Assembly (NCBI GenBank): GCA_024734495.1 | Contig: JALMQS010000686.1 | Coordinates: 158,743-222,742 of the forward strand | Source: Forficula auricularia | Taxonomy: Eukaryota; Arthropoda; Insecta; Dermaptera; Forficulidae | Reading direction: 5' to 3' | Length of the DNA: 64,000 nucleotides | In this document: piece by piece, positions 21,301 to 30,495 of the stretch | Numbering within the stretch: position 1 is the first letter of the stretch | Layout of the letters: each line of letters begins with the position of its first letter | Notes under the pieces: model-generated | Database searches by the model: none | What the model was told of the DNA's origin: nothing | The model's input: the letters and a program-made list of their open reading frames with translations, nothing else | Translations under genes and position numbers: made by a program

Positions 21301-21897
21301 TTTTCTTTTCTTTTTCTTAATTAAGAGAATCCTCCGAAACGTCGGAAGGAATCCAATAAATTTTTACACCTTATTTGGATATGTGTTAATTTTTTCTTTC
21401 CTCACTACCCCTCGACTGCCTTCCATTACTTTCAATTAAAAGTTCTACCAATCCGTCTCTCTCTAGAGAAAATTTCGTGCAAATATATTCAGTTTTTTTT
21501 TTCTAGTTAAATTTTTTCATTTTTTTATACCTCTTCAAAATGTGCTAGATCTTTATGGCCCATCCTATAAAATAGAAACTTTGATGGATCTTGTAAGTGC
21601 TTTTAGAATTAAAATTAAATATTTGTTTAATTTGAAAAGTTTTTATTTGTTTTATGTTACCAATCAAATAATTTTGTTAGGTACATCGAAGGGTTGTCTG
21701 CAGAGAATAAACATATCAGCAATTGGGATCGGCAGCTGCGAGCTACCCCGGAAACCATGGCATCTATCGACGGGGCCCGTTTGCCAGCAAACTGGCTCGC
21801 TCATGGAGCTGGACAACATGGAAACATCTCCAATGCTTTATGGACATTGAGAGATTTGCTAATGCGAGACGCTTTTTCTATCAGCAAAGTTGTCTAG
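9309..21897 (+). CDS. polybromo: Polybromo (PBAF chromatin-remodelling subunit), C-terminal exons
   Basis: Exons that join in phase: 9309-9443, 9830-9952, 11380-11535, 11606-11729, 13413-13566, 15108-15190, 18441-18521 (start uncertain, 18393 also fits), 18763-18862 and 21681-21897. The product is the C-terminal third of polybromo, which targets SWI/SNF-type remodellers to acetylated chromatin. Exons 2-3 encode an HMG box (KLVTGYILYSSDVRR through WRNLPSIEKQSWEEKA). Exon 4 has a C2H2-type finger (YECLWDSCDW and later His). Exon 5 has a second one (YQCQWRGCGR then RHVRDVH). After a Pro-rich linker the last exon gives the conserved tail with WDRQLRATPET and GNISNALWTLRDLLMRDA, then a stop. Bromodomain and BAH exons must lie left of the window or were missed in 1-9 kb. 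AATAAA at about 22151 may be the poly(A) signal. Introns hold most of the foldbacks described below. Confidence 0.88.
10041..10302. repeat. Foldback of the AATGRAAGGCAG family
   Basis: The left arm begins GGTTATAATGAAAGGCAGTC and contains CCGACGTTTCGGAGAC followed by poly(T). The right arm mirrors it with TCCGAAACGTCGG and ends GACTGCCTTTCATTATAACC. A further single arm is at 10686-10735. It lies in a polybromo intron and shares ends and the GAAACGTCGG block with the foldbacks at 21055-21436 and 56072-56610. Confidence 0.75.
12030..12745 (+). repeat. Dispersed repeat, family copy 1
   Basis: This segment recurs in inverted orientation at 47570-48057 and 49958-50520. Shared landmarks are GGTCTCGTCGAGAGGCCAAA, a GGATGGATGAATG-type short repeat, ACCATTAGTTTAACAAAATG and TTGGTACATATCGGCCCAC. 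It is non-coding apart from short decayed frames. The element type is unknown and no terminal repeats were found. It lies in a polybromo intron. Confidence 0.75.
12750..13100 (+). repeat. Three tandem copies of a 118-bp unit
   Basis: GACGTTTCGG recurs at 12755, 12873 and 12991. Each unit continues with TTTTTATTGGTAACCATTGC, TGAAGACATGGAGGAATCG and AACTAGTACTTGAGGAA. A related inverted copy is at about 47570-47650, attached to the 12030-12745 repeat there as well, so the tandem belongs to the end of that repeat. Confidence 0.85.
14214..14547. mobile_element. P-element-like MITE with 8-bp target duplication
   Basis: The 334-bp element begins CATAGAGTAATAAAGAGTGG and ends with the inverted equivalent ACTCTATG. 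It is flanked on both sides by ATATAAAC (14206-14213 and 14548-14555). Internal blocks match the larger element at 36648-37973: GCGCTCTCTAG near the left end, and GAGAGCTCTGTAACTCGTAT then ACGCTAAAATACAT near the right. The larger copy carries a THAP-domain exon, and an 8-bp duplication is typical of P elements, so it is read as a deleted P-superfamily derivative. It lies in a polybromo intron. Confidence 0.85.
15763..15837 (-). tRNA. tRNA-like sequence, left arm
   Basis: Read on the minus strand: acceptor GGATCCG/CGGATGC (one G-G mismatch), D arm GGCT...AGCC with the A-box-like TGGGCTAGTTGG, a 5-bp anticodon stem CTCTT/AGGAG with loop CGCGTAA, and a perfect T arm ACGGG-TTCGAGT-CCCGT with a good B box. 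Anticodon by position is CGT (Thr). Position 33 is G instead of the universal T, so decoding ability is doubtful. It may be a tRNA-derived SINE head or a decayed tRNA. No CCA is encoded. Confidence 0.5.
15889..15963 (+). tRNA. tRNA-like sequence, right arm
   Basis: Same sequence as the left-arm copy in opposite orientation, but acceptor position 7 is T, which adds a second mismatch against CGGATGC. D arm, anticodon arm (loop CGCGTAA) and T arm (GGTTCGAGTCC) are unchanged. The A and B boxes remain, so Pol III transcription is possible; function as a tRNA is less likely than for the left copy. Confidence 0.4.
17453..18162. mobile_element. MITE flanked by TTAA
   Basis: The ends GGTAGTTGTTTCGCGACAA and, inverted, GGTAGTTGTTTCACC make a terminal repeat of about 13 bp. 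TTAA sits at both borders (17449-17452 and 18163-18166), as for piggyBac-type insertions. A related end fragment is at about 11837 (GGTAGTTCTTTCGCGACAA). There is no coding capacity. It lies in a polybromo intron. The superfamily call is tentative because TTAA is a weak marker in AT-rich DNA. Confidence 0.55.
18863..20586. other. Intron with dispersed repeat fragments
   Basis: Contains a CATACAGGATATGGTCAAG repeat at about 19010 (again at about 31013), one unit of the CTTCTGGGG-type minisatellite at 19380-19500, and an inverted pair of GTACTTTTTAGAAGCATAT-type blocks at about 19300-19340 and 19850-19890. The latter repeat recurs at 54830-55130. An open frame at 20106-20441 has no recognisable domain and is not called. 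Confidence 0.5.
20587..21568. mobile_element. Large foldback in the last polybromo intron
   Basis: The left end GGGGCATGAAGATCTACCAC and the right end (inverted GGGCCATAAAGATCTAGCAC) lead into matching arms of about 180-250 bp. These carry TTTTGAAGAGGTATAAAAAA and the minisatellite-like unit with TTTGGTTGAG and GGGGGTCCACAG. The right arm is split by a second foldback at 21055-21436. No transposase. It lies 110 bp upstream of the final polybromo exon. Confidence 0.75.
21055..21436. repeat. Nested foldback of the AATGGAAGGCAG family
   Basis: It starts GTAATGGAAGGCAGCCCAG and ends with the inverted form CTGCCTTCCATTAC. The arms contain TTATTTGGATATGTGTTAAT and the CCGACGTTTCGGAGGATTC block. 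On the minus strand at about 21172-21200 the left arm reads CTGAAGGAGGGAAG then CCTCCGAAACGTC, a decayed hammerhead-like motif. It is the same family as 56072-56610, with which it shares ends and most of the arms. Confidence 0.8.
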
Positions 21898-22680
21898 AAA
21901 AGCTTACAATTACTTAGAAAAGATATTTCAGAGACGAGTTAACAAAGATCATATTGGAAAATCAAGGGACTTCTACTAAATCCGTTTTATTATGGATAAT
22001 TTTTATTACTTTTATTACTTTTCCGAAAGTATCCAGTGTAGAATCACACAACATAACTCACATTGGTCTAGATTGCTTATTGGTTCAATTCCCAAGTGCA
22101 AAAAATTATTCTTAACTCGGATTTCGTAGAAGACACCCTTTTAATATTCCTAATAAATCGCATAATATTACTAATAGCCAAATGAACTTTTAAATAATTA
22201 TCCAGTTCATGAATTTGCAATGAAAAAAAGGAATTGAATTTATTTGTTTAATTTTTTCAATTTTTATTGTTTAGTAATTTTGATTAATCTTCTTCTAGTC
22301 TGGGGAAAAAGAAACGACTCATGGGGATCTAAAACAAAGAATAGCTCCATTCTTTTATTTATGTTTTTAAAATCAGTATCGTTATGTCTTATTTTTTTTT
22401 AGTTTTAATTAAATATTCTGCCTCCTTTATTTTAAAAAAATAATATAAACTTGCTCATCTTCATCGATTAAAAAATGATTTAATTTCATATCTTTAATTT
22501 TGATTATTTAGTTGTTGGATTTTAATTAAAAATAATGAAGAAAAACTACAATAGGATTAGTAGATGATTCATTATATTTTAACTGCTCACTTAGGATTGA
22601 TATTAGGAACTATAATGTTGAAATGAAAAGGATTTAAATATTTATTAGTGAATGTTATTGTTTTTGTTCAATTAGTTAGA
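21898..22680. other. Region downstream of polybromo
   Basis: AT-rich. It holds a possible polyadenylation signal for polybromo at about 22151 (CTAATAAATCGC). No other coding or RNA feature was recognised. Confidence 0.45.
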
Positions 22681-22681
22681 A

Positions 22682-22945
22682 TTATAATGTTCTTTTAATA
22701 GTCACAGTGATTACTAATTTTCTCATTTTACTATGGGAAAAAATTCCGGATTTTTAAAGATTTTTTTTTTAGTCTTTTTAACAAATCAAGACACAAAGTA
22801 ATAATTTATTTAAGAATCATGTTGTTCTTTTAATAGTCACATTGATTACCAATTTTCTCATTTTATTATGGGAAAAAATTCCAAGTTGATAAAGATTTTT
22901 TTTCTTAGTCTTTTTTACCAACAAATCAAGACACAAAATAATCAT
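22682..22945 (+). repeat. Tandem duplication of ~132 bp
   Basis: Two copies of a segment containing AGTCACAGTGATTACTAATT / AGTCACATTGATTACCAATT, CTATGGGAAAAAATTCC-like and AACAAATCAAGACACAAA lie at about 22682-22805 and 22816-22940. Non-coding. Confidence 0.7.
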
Positions 22946-23174
22946 TTATTTATTTATTTATTGTCACATATAAAAAAAAATATTATGTATTTTAAAATTA
23001 CTGAAAACTCACTTCTGGTTTCTAACTTTTTTCTTATTACCTTTGTTCGCTCGCAACGCAACGCCTACTTGAAGCCTATGTTTCGTAGCCAGGGAGACTG
23101 TTTTCCTTTTATGTTATCTGCTTCATTATGTGTACGTTTCTTTCCATTAATAAAAACTACCATTAGGGTCATTT

Positions 23175-24389
23175 CACAGGGGTGGTTAAAGAATTATAAA
23201 AGGCAACATTTCTAAGTTTGCGCTATTTAACTCGATACTTTTTGCCAGGGAAATAACTGTGCTGCCTTCCATCCTTTCTCGTAGTGGTACAGCACAATAT
23301 TATGACAAATATAATTTTGAACACGCATTTTCTTAAAGAAATAAACAAATGAAGAAGGATTTTATTTAAAAGGGGGGGTTACTGAATTATAAAAGGCAAC
23401 ATTTTTAAGTTTTCGCGATTTAACTCGATACTTTTTGCCAGGGAAATAACTGTGCTGCCTTCCATCTTTTCTCGTAGTGGTATAGCACAATATTATGACG
23501 GATATAATTTTGAACACGCATTTTCCGAAAGAAATAAACAAATGAAGGATTTTATTTAAAAGGGGTTACTGAATTATAAAAGGCAACATTTTTAAGTTTG
23601 CGCTATTTAACTCGATACTTTTTGTCAGCGAAATAACTGTGCTGCCTTCCATCCTTTCTCGTAGTGGTGCAGCACAATATTATGACAAATATAATTTTGA
23701 ACACGCATTTTCTTAAAGAAATAAACAAATGAAGAAATATTTTATTTAAAAGGGGGGGTTACTGAATTATAAAAGGCAACATTTTTAAGTTTTCGCTATT
23801 TAACTCGATACTTTTTGTCAGCGAAATAACTGTGCTGCCTTCCATCCTTTCTCGTAGTGGTGCAGCACAATATTATGACAAATAAAATTTTGAACACGCA
23901 TTTTCTTAAAGAAATAAACAAATGAAGAAATATTTTATTTAAAAGGGGGGGTTACTGAATTATAAAAGGCAACATTTTTAAGTTTTCGGGATTTAACTCG
24001 ATACTTTTTGCCAGGGAAATAACTGTGCTGCCTTCCATTCTTTCTCGTAGTGGTATTATGACGGATATAATTTTGAACACGCATTTTCTGAAAGAAATAA
24101 ACAAATGAAGGATTTTATTTAAAAGGGGTTACTGAATTATAAAAGGCAACATTTTTAAGTTTTCGCGATTTAACTCGATACTTTTTGCCAGGGAAATAAC
24201 TGTGCTGCCTTCCATCCTTTCTCGTAGTGGTACAGCACAATATTATGACGGATATAATTTTGAACACGCATTTTCTGAAAGAAATAAACAAATGAAGGAT
24301 TTTATTTAAAAGTGGGTTACTGAATTATAAAAGGCAACATTTTTAAGTTTTCGCGATTTAACTCGATACTTTTTGCTAGGGAAATAACT
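23175..24389 (+). repeat. Satellite array, ~190-bp monomer (left part)
   Basis: AGGCAACATTT recurs at 23201, 23394, 23581, 23774, 23967, 24144 and 24332 (spacing 177-193 bp). Each monomer contains TTTAACTCGATACTTTTTGC, ATAACTGTGCTGCCTTCCAT, CTCGTAGTGGTACAGCACAA and TTTGAACACGCATTTTC. Internal indels of 6-13 bp separate the copies. The array is interrupted by a LINE and resumes at 28027. Confidence 0.92.
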
Positions 24390-24526
24390 TTTATTTTTAT
24401 TTATTTAAATTTAAATGTATTTACATACATATATACACTACAATACATTAAACGTACAAATCATTATATACAACATAATATTTAACATTAAAATACATAA
24501 TATTACACTATAATAAGTTCTAATGT

Positions 24527-27298
24527 CTATGTAACATTTTCACTAATATGTTTCCTTAAATTAAGTTTAAATAATGTTAAATTTGTTGAATTTTTTACAA
24601 CAGAGGGCAGACAATTGAATTCCTCAAGCCCCCTGAAGTAAAGTGAGTTTTTAGTCGATTCTCTATTTACCTTATGCACATATATCCTATCATTATGTCT
24701 GGTATAATGTCCATGTATTTCATTCACTATTGTGAATTCCAAATACTGTGGTAATTCCCTGTGATACAATTTGTAGACAAAGCACATTGTTTGTACGTAC
24801 AGGAAATCACTCACATTCAAAAAACCTAGGCAATCTAGCATCGTTCTAATTGGTGTATGTTTATCGCATTTCAAAATAATCCTCATACACTTATTTTGTA
24901 GTAACTGTAGTTCATTTATATTATTTTTTGTACCAAAATATAAAATTGTAGGACAATAGTAAAAATTGGGATTTATTATGCTCTTATAAACTCTAATTCT
25001 ATTGTTCATATTTAAGTTGTTGCTGATTCTATAAAAATAATTTACCTTTCCAGTTATATTTTTAATTAGTTCATTAAAATGCATTTTAAAATTCAGTCTG
25101 TCATCAACGATAACACCCAGATACCTTATAGAGTCGACATATTCCAGTTTTACACCATTCAGCCACACCGGAGATATGTTTTCCCCACTAGCACCCATTA
25201 TCATTACTTTTGACTTTGCACAATTTATTATCAGTTTGTTGACATTTAACCATCCCTCAATTTCTCTAAGGACCCTATTTATTCTTATTACAGCCATGTC
25301 GATATCACTATCCTCTACAGATATTAAAGTATCATCCGCAAATAAATTTACAAAAACATTATCATCAATACAGCTATCTATATCATTAATGTACAAAATA
25401 AACAATAGAGGTCCAAGTATACTTCCTTGTGGAACCCCAACACTATCACTTTGTGGTTCGGAGATTTCACTATTAATTTTTGTCACATGAGTGCGATTTC
25501 TTAAATAACATGCAAACCACTTAAGCGCACTATCACTGAATCCATATATTTTCAATTTCTTCAAAAGCAGATCTCGATTAACAGTTTCGAAGGCACGTCG
25601 AAGGTCCAGTGACACCGCTATTACTATGTTTTGCGGTTTATCCAGCCATTTCTTCCATCTTGTTATTGTAAGCTGCAACGATGTTTCACATGAGTGTTTT
25701 TCTCTGAATCCTGATTGGTTGGAAGTTAAAATATCATATTTATTGATATAGTCAAGTAGCTGTGAATGCACTATAGACTCAAATACCTTTTCGAGAAAAG
25801 GTAAGGAATTAATAGGCCTAAAATCGATTGGTTCCACTGCATTTTGTTTTTTGGGGATTGGTGTTATTACAGATTGCTTCCATTTTTGGGGAAACATACA
25901 CTCTCGTATAGATTTATTAATAATTTCCTGGACCTTTATACGAAGGAACTCACCGCCAAGGGATAGAACCATTTCATTCACAATGTCTGTAGAGTCTTTT
26001 TTTTAATCTATTAATTGCTTTAAGAATGTCTTGTTGACTAATTTCTTTAATTACGAATTCTTCTATTTGTTCTATATTATTTATGTAGGGATATATAGTA
26101 TAGTTAGTTTTTGTCCCATTTTTTATTAATTCAAGTATACTTTCTTCCACAAACTCATTATAACTGTTGGCAATATCTGACTCGTTTACGTATATTGTGT
26201 TTTTAAATTTCATTTTAACAATTTGGTTTGTCGTTTGTAGGTCACTAGCTTGTTTTAAGTTTTTCCACATCTGTCTGGAATTTTTACTTTTTTCTATCTC
26301 TTGTGTAAAATAAGATTTTTTTTCTTTTTTATTGTTGATGTAACAAGATTTCGAGATTTCTTGTATAAGTCCCATTGTTCACTTGTGTTACCAATGCAAG
26401 CTATTTGATATTTTAAATCTCGCTCTTTAGTCAAGTTTTTAATATCATCATCATACCATCGCCGATAATGATTTGGAATTGTTTTTATTTTCAGAGGAGC
26501 TACAATATCTAGTGTCCTTTGAATATTAAAGTATAATTGGTCAGTTAGCCAATCAATATGTATATTTTGGTCGCTTATGTTTAACCATGTTTCTTCCATC
26601 ATAATATTTTGAAAAGTTTCAGTAATAACATTTTTAAAGTTTCTGGTTTTAATTTGTTTTTCTATCAAATTTTTATGTGAAAATTTTTTTGTTGCACAGT
26701 TTATTTCAATAATGGAGTGGTCGGATAATTTCGGAGTACTGAGTACATTTGTAGATATATTTGGTATGTTGGTGAATACAAGGTCGATTTTTGTTTTACT
26801 GTTTTGAGTTATTCTTGTAGCTTTTTGAACTATTTGTTTTAGTCCTTTTTTGTCCATTTCGTCTTTTAGTCTCTCTGCATAATGTTCCTTTTTTAGCATA
26901 TCAATGTTGAAATCGCCAAATATAATTAAATTTTTTCTAGGTATTTCCTTAAGTGTTTCATCAAGGAGATCCAGAAACTCTGCTTTAGATGAAGATGGTG
27001 ATCTATATAAACATACTACATTATATGAACACTGTGGTTCCTCTATAATGTTTATTCCAAGTACCCACAAATGTTGTTCAAAAACCTTTTCGTAAAATAT
27101 CTGATAGTTAATCTCTTTCCTTATATAAAATAGCAGTCCACCTGTATATCTACTATGTGAATCACATCTGACAGTATTATATCCACATAAGCTTATTTCA
27201 TTTTCGATAATATCTTGAGTAAGATGTGTCTCGTTCAGCGCCAGCAATTTAATATTATTTTCCTTTATAAATTGAAAGACTTGATCTTTTTTGGGCAA
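24527..27298 (-). pseudogene. Endonuclease-reverse transcriptase ORF2 with two frameshifts
   Basis: The endonuclease part (27298 down to about 26320) has LLALNETHL, VVCLYRSPSSS, LIIFGDFNID and LSDHSII, the metal and active-site blocks of AP-type endonucleases. It passes into a linker in another frame (about 26330-25990). It then passes into the reverse transcriptase (25981-24527) with DFRPINSLPFLEKVFE, VSLDLRRAFETVNRD, GVPQGSILGPLLF and FADDT. The frame changes fall at A runs near 26320 and 26000 (minus-strand sense), so they may be homopolymer errors or real decay. Apart from them the ORF looks complete to its C-terminus. Confidence 0.88.
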
Positions 27299-27340
27299 TA
27301 AGCTTTGAACATTAAGGCAATATATGGATGGATTTAGTTG

Positions 27341-28026
27341 CTATTCAGAATAGCTAATTTTCTTTTTATAATTTTGTATAATTGCCATATATGTAGGACA
27401 CATATGACTCCAGGTCGGGTGGTCTGTATTTAAGTCTAAGTTAAGGTTTGTGTTCTTTTTTATACAATTCGTGCATTTTTTGATATTATTTGAGCAATCT
27501 TTTGTCATATGGTCATCTGAACACGATCCACATGTGGGACGGTCCTTGTTACAAGAACTTATTTTATGATTAAATCCATTACATCTAAAGCACCTAACTA
27601 TATCAAAGGACTCATAAAATTTACAACTTTCAAAGCCAATCAGTAAAGACTGTCTTTGATTTATAGCAGCAAATGTTTTCGAGTCCATCTCGATACACAT
27701 ATCAAAATATTTATCCTTTGGTTTTGTTTTATAAATAATTTTAAGGGTGAAGTTTTCAGATGTGTCTATATCATTTTGGAGTATGATCCTATTTATTAAG
27801 TCAACATCCTCTAAGTTTGCCTCATTTATCACGTTTTTAATTTTTAGCCTGGGAAGTCGTTTTTTAGGTTTAATAAGATCAACCTCACTATTGAATTGTT
27901 CATTAATTTTATTAGTAATTTTTTCTAATTCTTCACTACTATTGGTTTGAAAAATTATGTTGCCATCATTTCTAGAGTTCGTGACTTTTATGTCTTTGAA
28001 TAATTTTGGATCTATTTTATTAATTA
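27341..28026 (-). CDS. Gag-like ORF1 with CCHC zinc knuckles (5'-truncated)
   Basis: The frame is open from the truncated 5' border to a stop at 27341. The C-terminal half carries zinc knuckles CFRCNGFNHKISSC and CGSCSDDHMTKDC and a third, longer Cys/His cluster starting CTNCIKKN. This is typical of nucleic-acid-binding ORF1 proteins of Jockey/CR1-type LINEs. An ATG at 28120 lies in flanking satellite DNA and is not the native start. About 40 bp separates this ORF from ORF2. Confidence 0.85.
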
Positions 28027-28232
28027 AACTGTGCTGCCTTCCATCCTTTCTCGTAGTGGTACAGCACAATATTATGACGGATATAATTTTGAACACGCAT
28101 TTTCTGAAAGAAATAAACAAATGAAGGATTTTATTTAAAAGGGGGGTTACTGAATTATAAAAGGCAACATTTTTAAGTTTTCGCGATTTAACTCGATACT
28201 TTTTGCCAGGGAAATAACTGTGCTGCCTTCCA
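28027..28232 (+). repeat. Satellite array, right part
   Basis: A little over one monomer of the 190-bp satellite continues directly after the LINE, including TTTAACTCGATACTTTTTGC at about 28186. It ends after CTGTGCTGCCTTCCA at 28232. With the left part it shows that the array predates the LINE insertion. Confidence 0.9.
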
Positions 28233-29479
28233 AGTCAGAAATAACAGATTTAGTTGTGATCAAATTGAGCTCTAAATTAGCTGCAAATTAATTCCATTGA
28301 ATTTTGCCAATGAATCGGTCATGTAAGCAACATCAATTTTAAATTGTAGCAATCTGTCTTTATTTCTATAAATGTTTCATTATTTTAAATCAATAATTGA
28401 ACTAAATAATTTCTGTCAAATTACATTTATAATATATGTATTATAAGGAATAATCTATTCGAGGAACTCAAGCTCAGAGTCGAAAAGATTCCACAACATA
28501 TGAGGTTTAAAATTAAGTACGAATGCCAAAACATGTTCAACGCCCCCCTACCGCCCAAAATATCCCCCCCCCCCCGCCGCCGCCCAAAACAAGTTCACAG
28601 CCCCTTCTCCTCCGGGTGGCGATACCGCCCCCCTTTGAGAACCACTGGTCTAGATAAAAAGGTAGAATGCAGAGTACACTAAAACAAAAACAGTCTCCCT
28701 GGGTACGAATACAGGAGGGTTCAAGTAGACGTTGCGTTGCGATGCGACCAAACAGCCGTCTTCTTAAAAATAAATGTAAAAACTTGAAAAATAATTTTTG
28801 ATATGTTTTTGAAATAATCAACTATTTTAAGATGATTAAATTCATTCTATAAATGTTTCATTATTTTAAATCAATAATTGTTCTAAATAATTTCTGTCAA
28901 AATACATTTATAATAATGTTATATGTATTATAAGGAATAAATTGTAAATTTTTAAAAATTATTTAATATTAAAATTCAATAAAAACATATCAAAAATTAT
29001 TTATTTATATATCTCCAAGAAAAAAATCCATAAATCATTCAAAATATTTTCTATAAATAGAAGAGATTTTTTTTTAATAAAGCAAATTCTAATGGCATGC
29101 ATATACATATATATAATATGATAAAAAATTTTATAAAAAATTATAGAAAGAAGAAGATATATAGATTTAAAATATAGATAATTATACAAACTCTCCATTG
29201 TAATATATAAATAGGTAAAACAAACATTTCTATAATGTTTCTAAGTGCTTATTGATTCACTGTTAAGAATCTAATTAAACTAATTCATATTATTTATATA
29301 CTTTGTTCTAAAAATTATTATGAATTTTGTAACATAATATTTGTATTATTTTAGAAATTGATTAAATATAATAAAATAAAAAAAAGATCAATTTATCTTA
29401 AGCTTATTTATTATTTATTTTCTCACTTAAAACCGTATTATAGCTATTTTTCTACATGTTTTCTAGGAGTTGTTGATTT
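28233..29479. other. AT-rich region with a hAT-like end
   Basis: A block at 28605-28655 ends CCTTTGAGAACCACTGGTC, the inverted form of a CAGTGGTTCTCAAAG hAT-type terminus. A C-rich tract lies at 28540-28590. A block at about 28685-28745 (GTCTCCCTGGGTACGAATAC, ACGTTGCGTTGCG) is an inverted relative of 23045-23105. No gene is supported. Confidence 0.4.
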
Positions 29480-29640
29480 AACTTGGCTTTTGCTAATTGT
29501 TCCTTCCCCAAAAAATTCGTTGAGATCGCGAAATGACTCTGCTGCATTCCAACCTTTCTCGAAGTGGTAGAAATGCGAATATGGATATGATTTTCGATAC
29601 TTATTTTCATTCTAAAAACCGTGCAGACATTGCCTCCTCA
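29480..29640 (+). repeat. Diverged relative of the 190-bp satellite
   Basis: CTCTGCTGCATTCCAACC, TTTCTCGAAGTGGTAGAAATG and the GATATGATTTTCGATACTTA stretch follow the order of the satellite monomer at 23175-24389, with many substitutions. A single copy abuts a LINE fragment on its right. Confidence 0.55.
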
Positions 29641-30495
29641 ATTAATTTAGATTTTGCAGACTTAAAAACTGGGGATACCAAAACTTAACTTCAATGCAGT
29701 GAAAACTCGGTGTTGCCTTATTTCTAGGCGCGTTGAATAGAAACCCCACAAATATATCATTCGATTCTAACTCACTGGAATTCAGTGATAACATTTCATT
29801 GTTAGGCGTCACTCTAGGGTCTGACCTTTCTTGGAATGACCATATCTCAACCACTGCTAAAGCTGCAGCGCGCAAGCTTGGTCTCCTGTTTAGGTCTAGG
29901 CGCTATTATACTCCCAGTAAACTTCTTATACTGTATAAGGCTCAAATTCGACCCTGTCTCGAATATGGCTCTCATCTGTGGAGGGGGCCCTCCAAGCATT
30001 CTCTTGCCACACTGGATGCAATTCAGAAACGAGCAATTAAAGTAATAGGAGACCCGGCCCTAACTAACCCACTCGACTCCCTGGCTCACCGAAGAACCGT
30101 TTCTGCCCATTCCCTGTACTACAGATACTATTAAGATGTCTGTTCAGTAGAGCTGAAATCAATTATCCCCCCCTAGAGCCCTCTTTACGAGAAATACGCG
30201 GTTTTCGAAAGCTCAGCACCCCGTCGCTGTCAAATTAGATAAAAACCGAACCAACGCTTTCGCCAACTCTTTATCTCTATGACCTCCAGAGACTGGAACT
30301 CACTTCCAGCCACCGTCTTCCCGGCAACTTATAACCTTCAGCTGTTTAAGACCCGCATCCACAGATACCTTCAACTCCTACCCAGCCCATAAAACGCCCC
30401 TCTTCTTCTTTTCACGATGGAGGGGCCAACCCAGGCTTTTAGGGGATGCATCTTTTTGGTCTATCTCCTTCTCATATCAATATCATTAAAAAAAA
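29641..30495 (+). mobile_element. 3' fragment of LINE family X
   Basis: Encodes the reverse transcriptase C-terminal part, then a 3' UTR ending CGATGGAGGGGCCAACCC, GGGGATGCATC and AATATCATT followed by A8. At least six other fragments of this family lie in the window: 38800-39623 (-), 44455-44612 (+), 44812-46220 (-, split), 45413-46089 (-), 49265-49957 (+) and 52740-53290 (-). All are 5'-truncated, as usual for LINEs. Confidence 0.85.
29733..30134 (+). pseudogene. Reverse transcriptase C-terminal fragment (LINE X)
   Basis: 133 residues with [57 protein letters not shown] and [14 protein letters not shown]. These are the thumb/connection blocks that follow the FADD motif in non-LTR reverse transcriptases. 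The catalytic palm is missing, and a stop interrupts the frame just before the end of the conserved region. Confidence 0.85.

Larger units (their letters stand above)
24390..28026 (-). mobile_element. Non-LTR retrotransposon inserted in the satellite array
   Basis: The satellite reads into the element at GAAATAACT (ends 24389) and resumes at AACTGTGCTGCC (28027), leaving AACT as a short direct repeat. On the minus strand the 3' end is an A-rich tail (24390-24410) and the 5' end is truncated inside the first ORF. Order on the minus strand: gag-like ORF with zinc knuckles, AP-type endonuclease, reverse transcriptase. This is a CR1/Jockey-like layout. Total 3637 bp. Confidence 0.9.

Noticed and set aside
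23175..24389. CRISPR array suggested by regular repeats
   Set aside because: The 190-bp monomers are contiguous without spacers and the context is an animal genome; it is a satellite.
27341..28120. ATG at 28120 as start of the gag-like ORF
   Set aside because: 28027-28120 is satellite sequence; the frame is open there by chance and the element border is at 28026.
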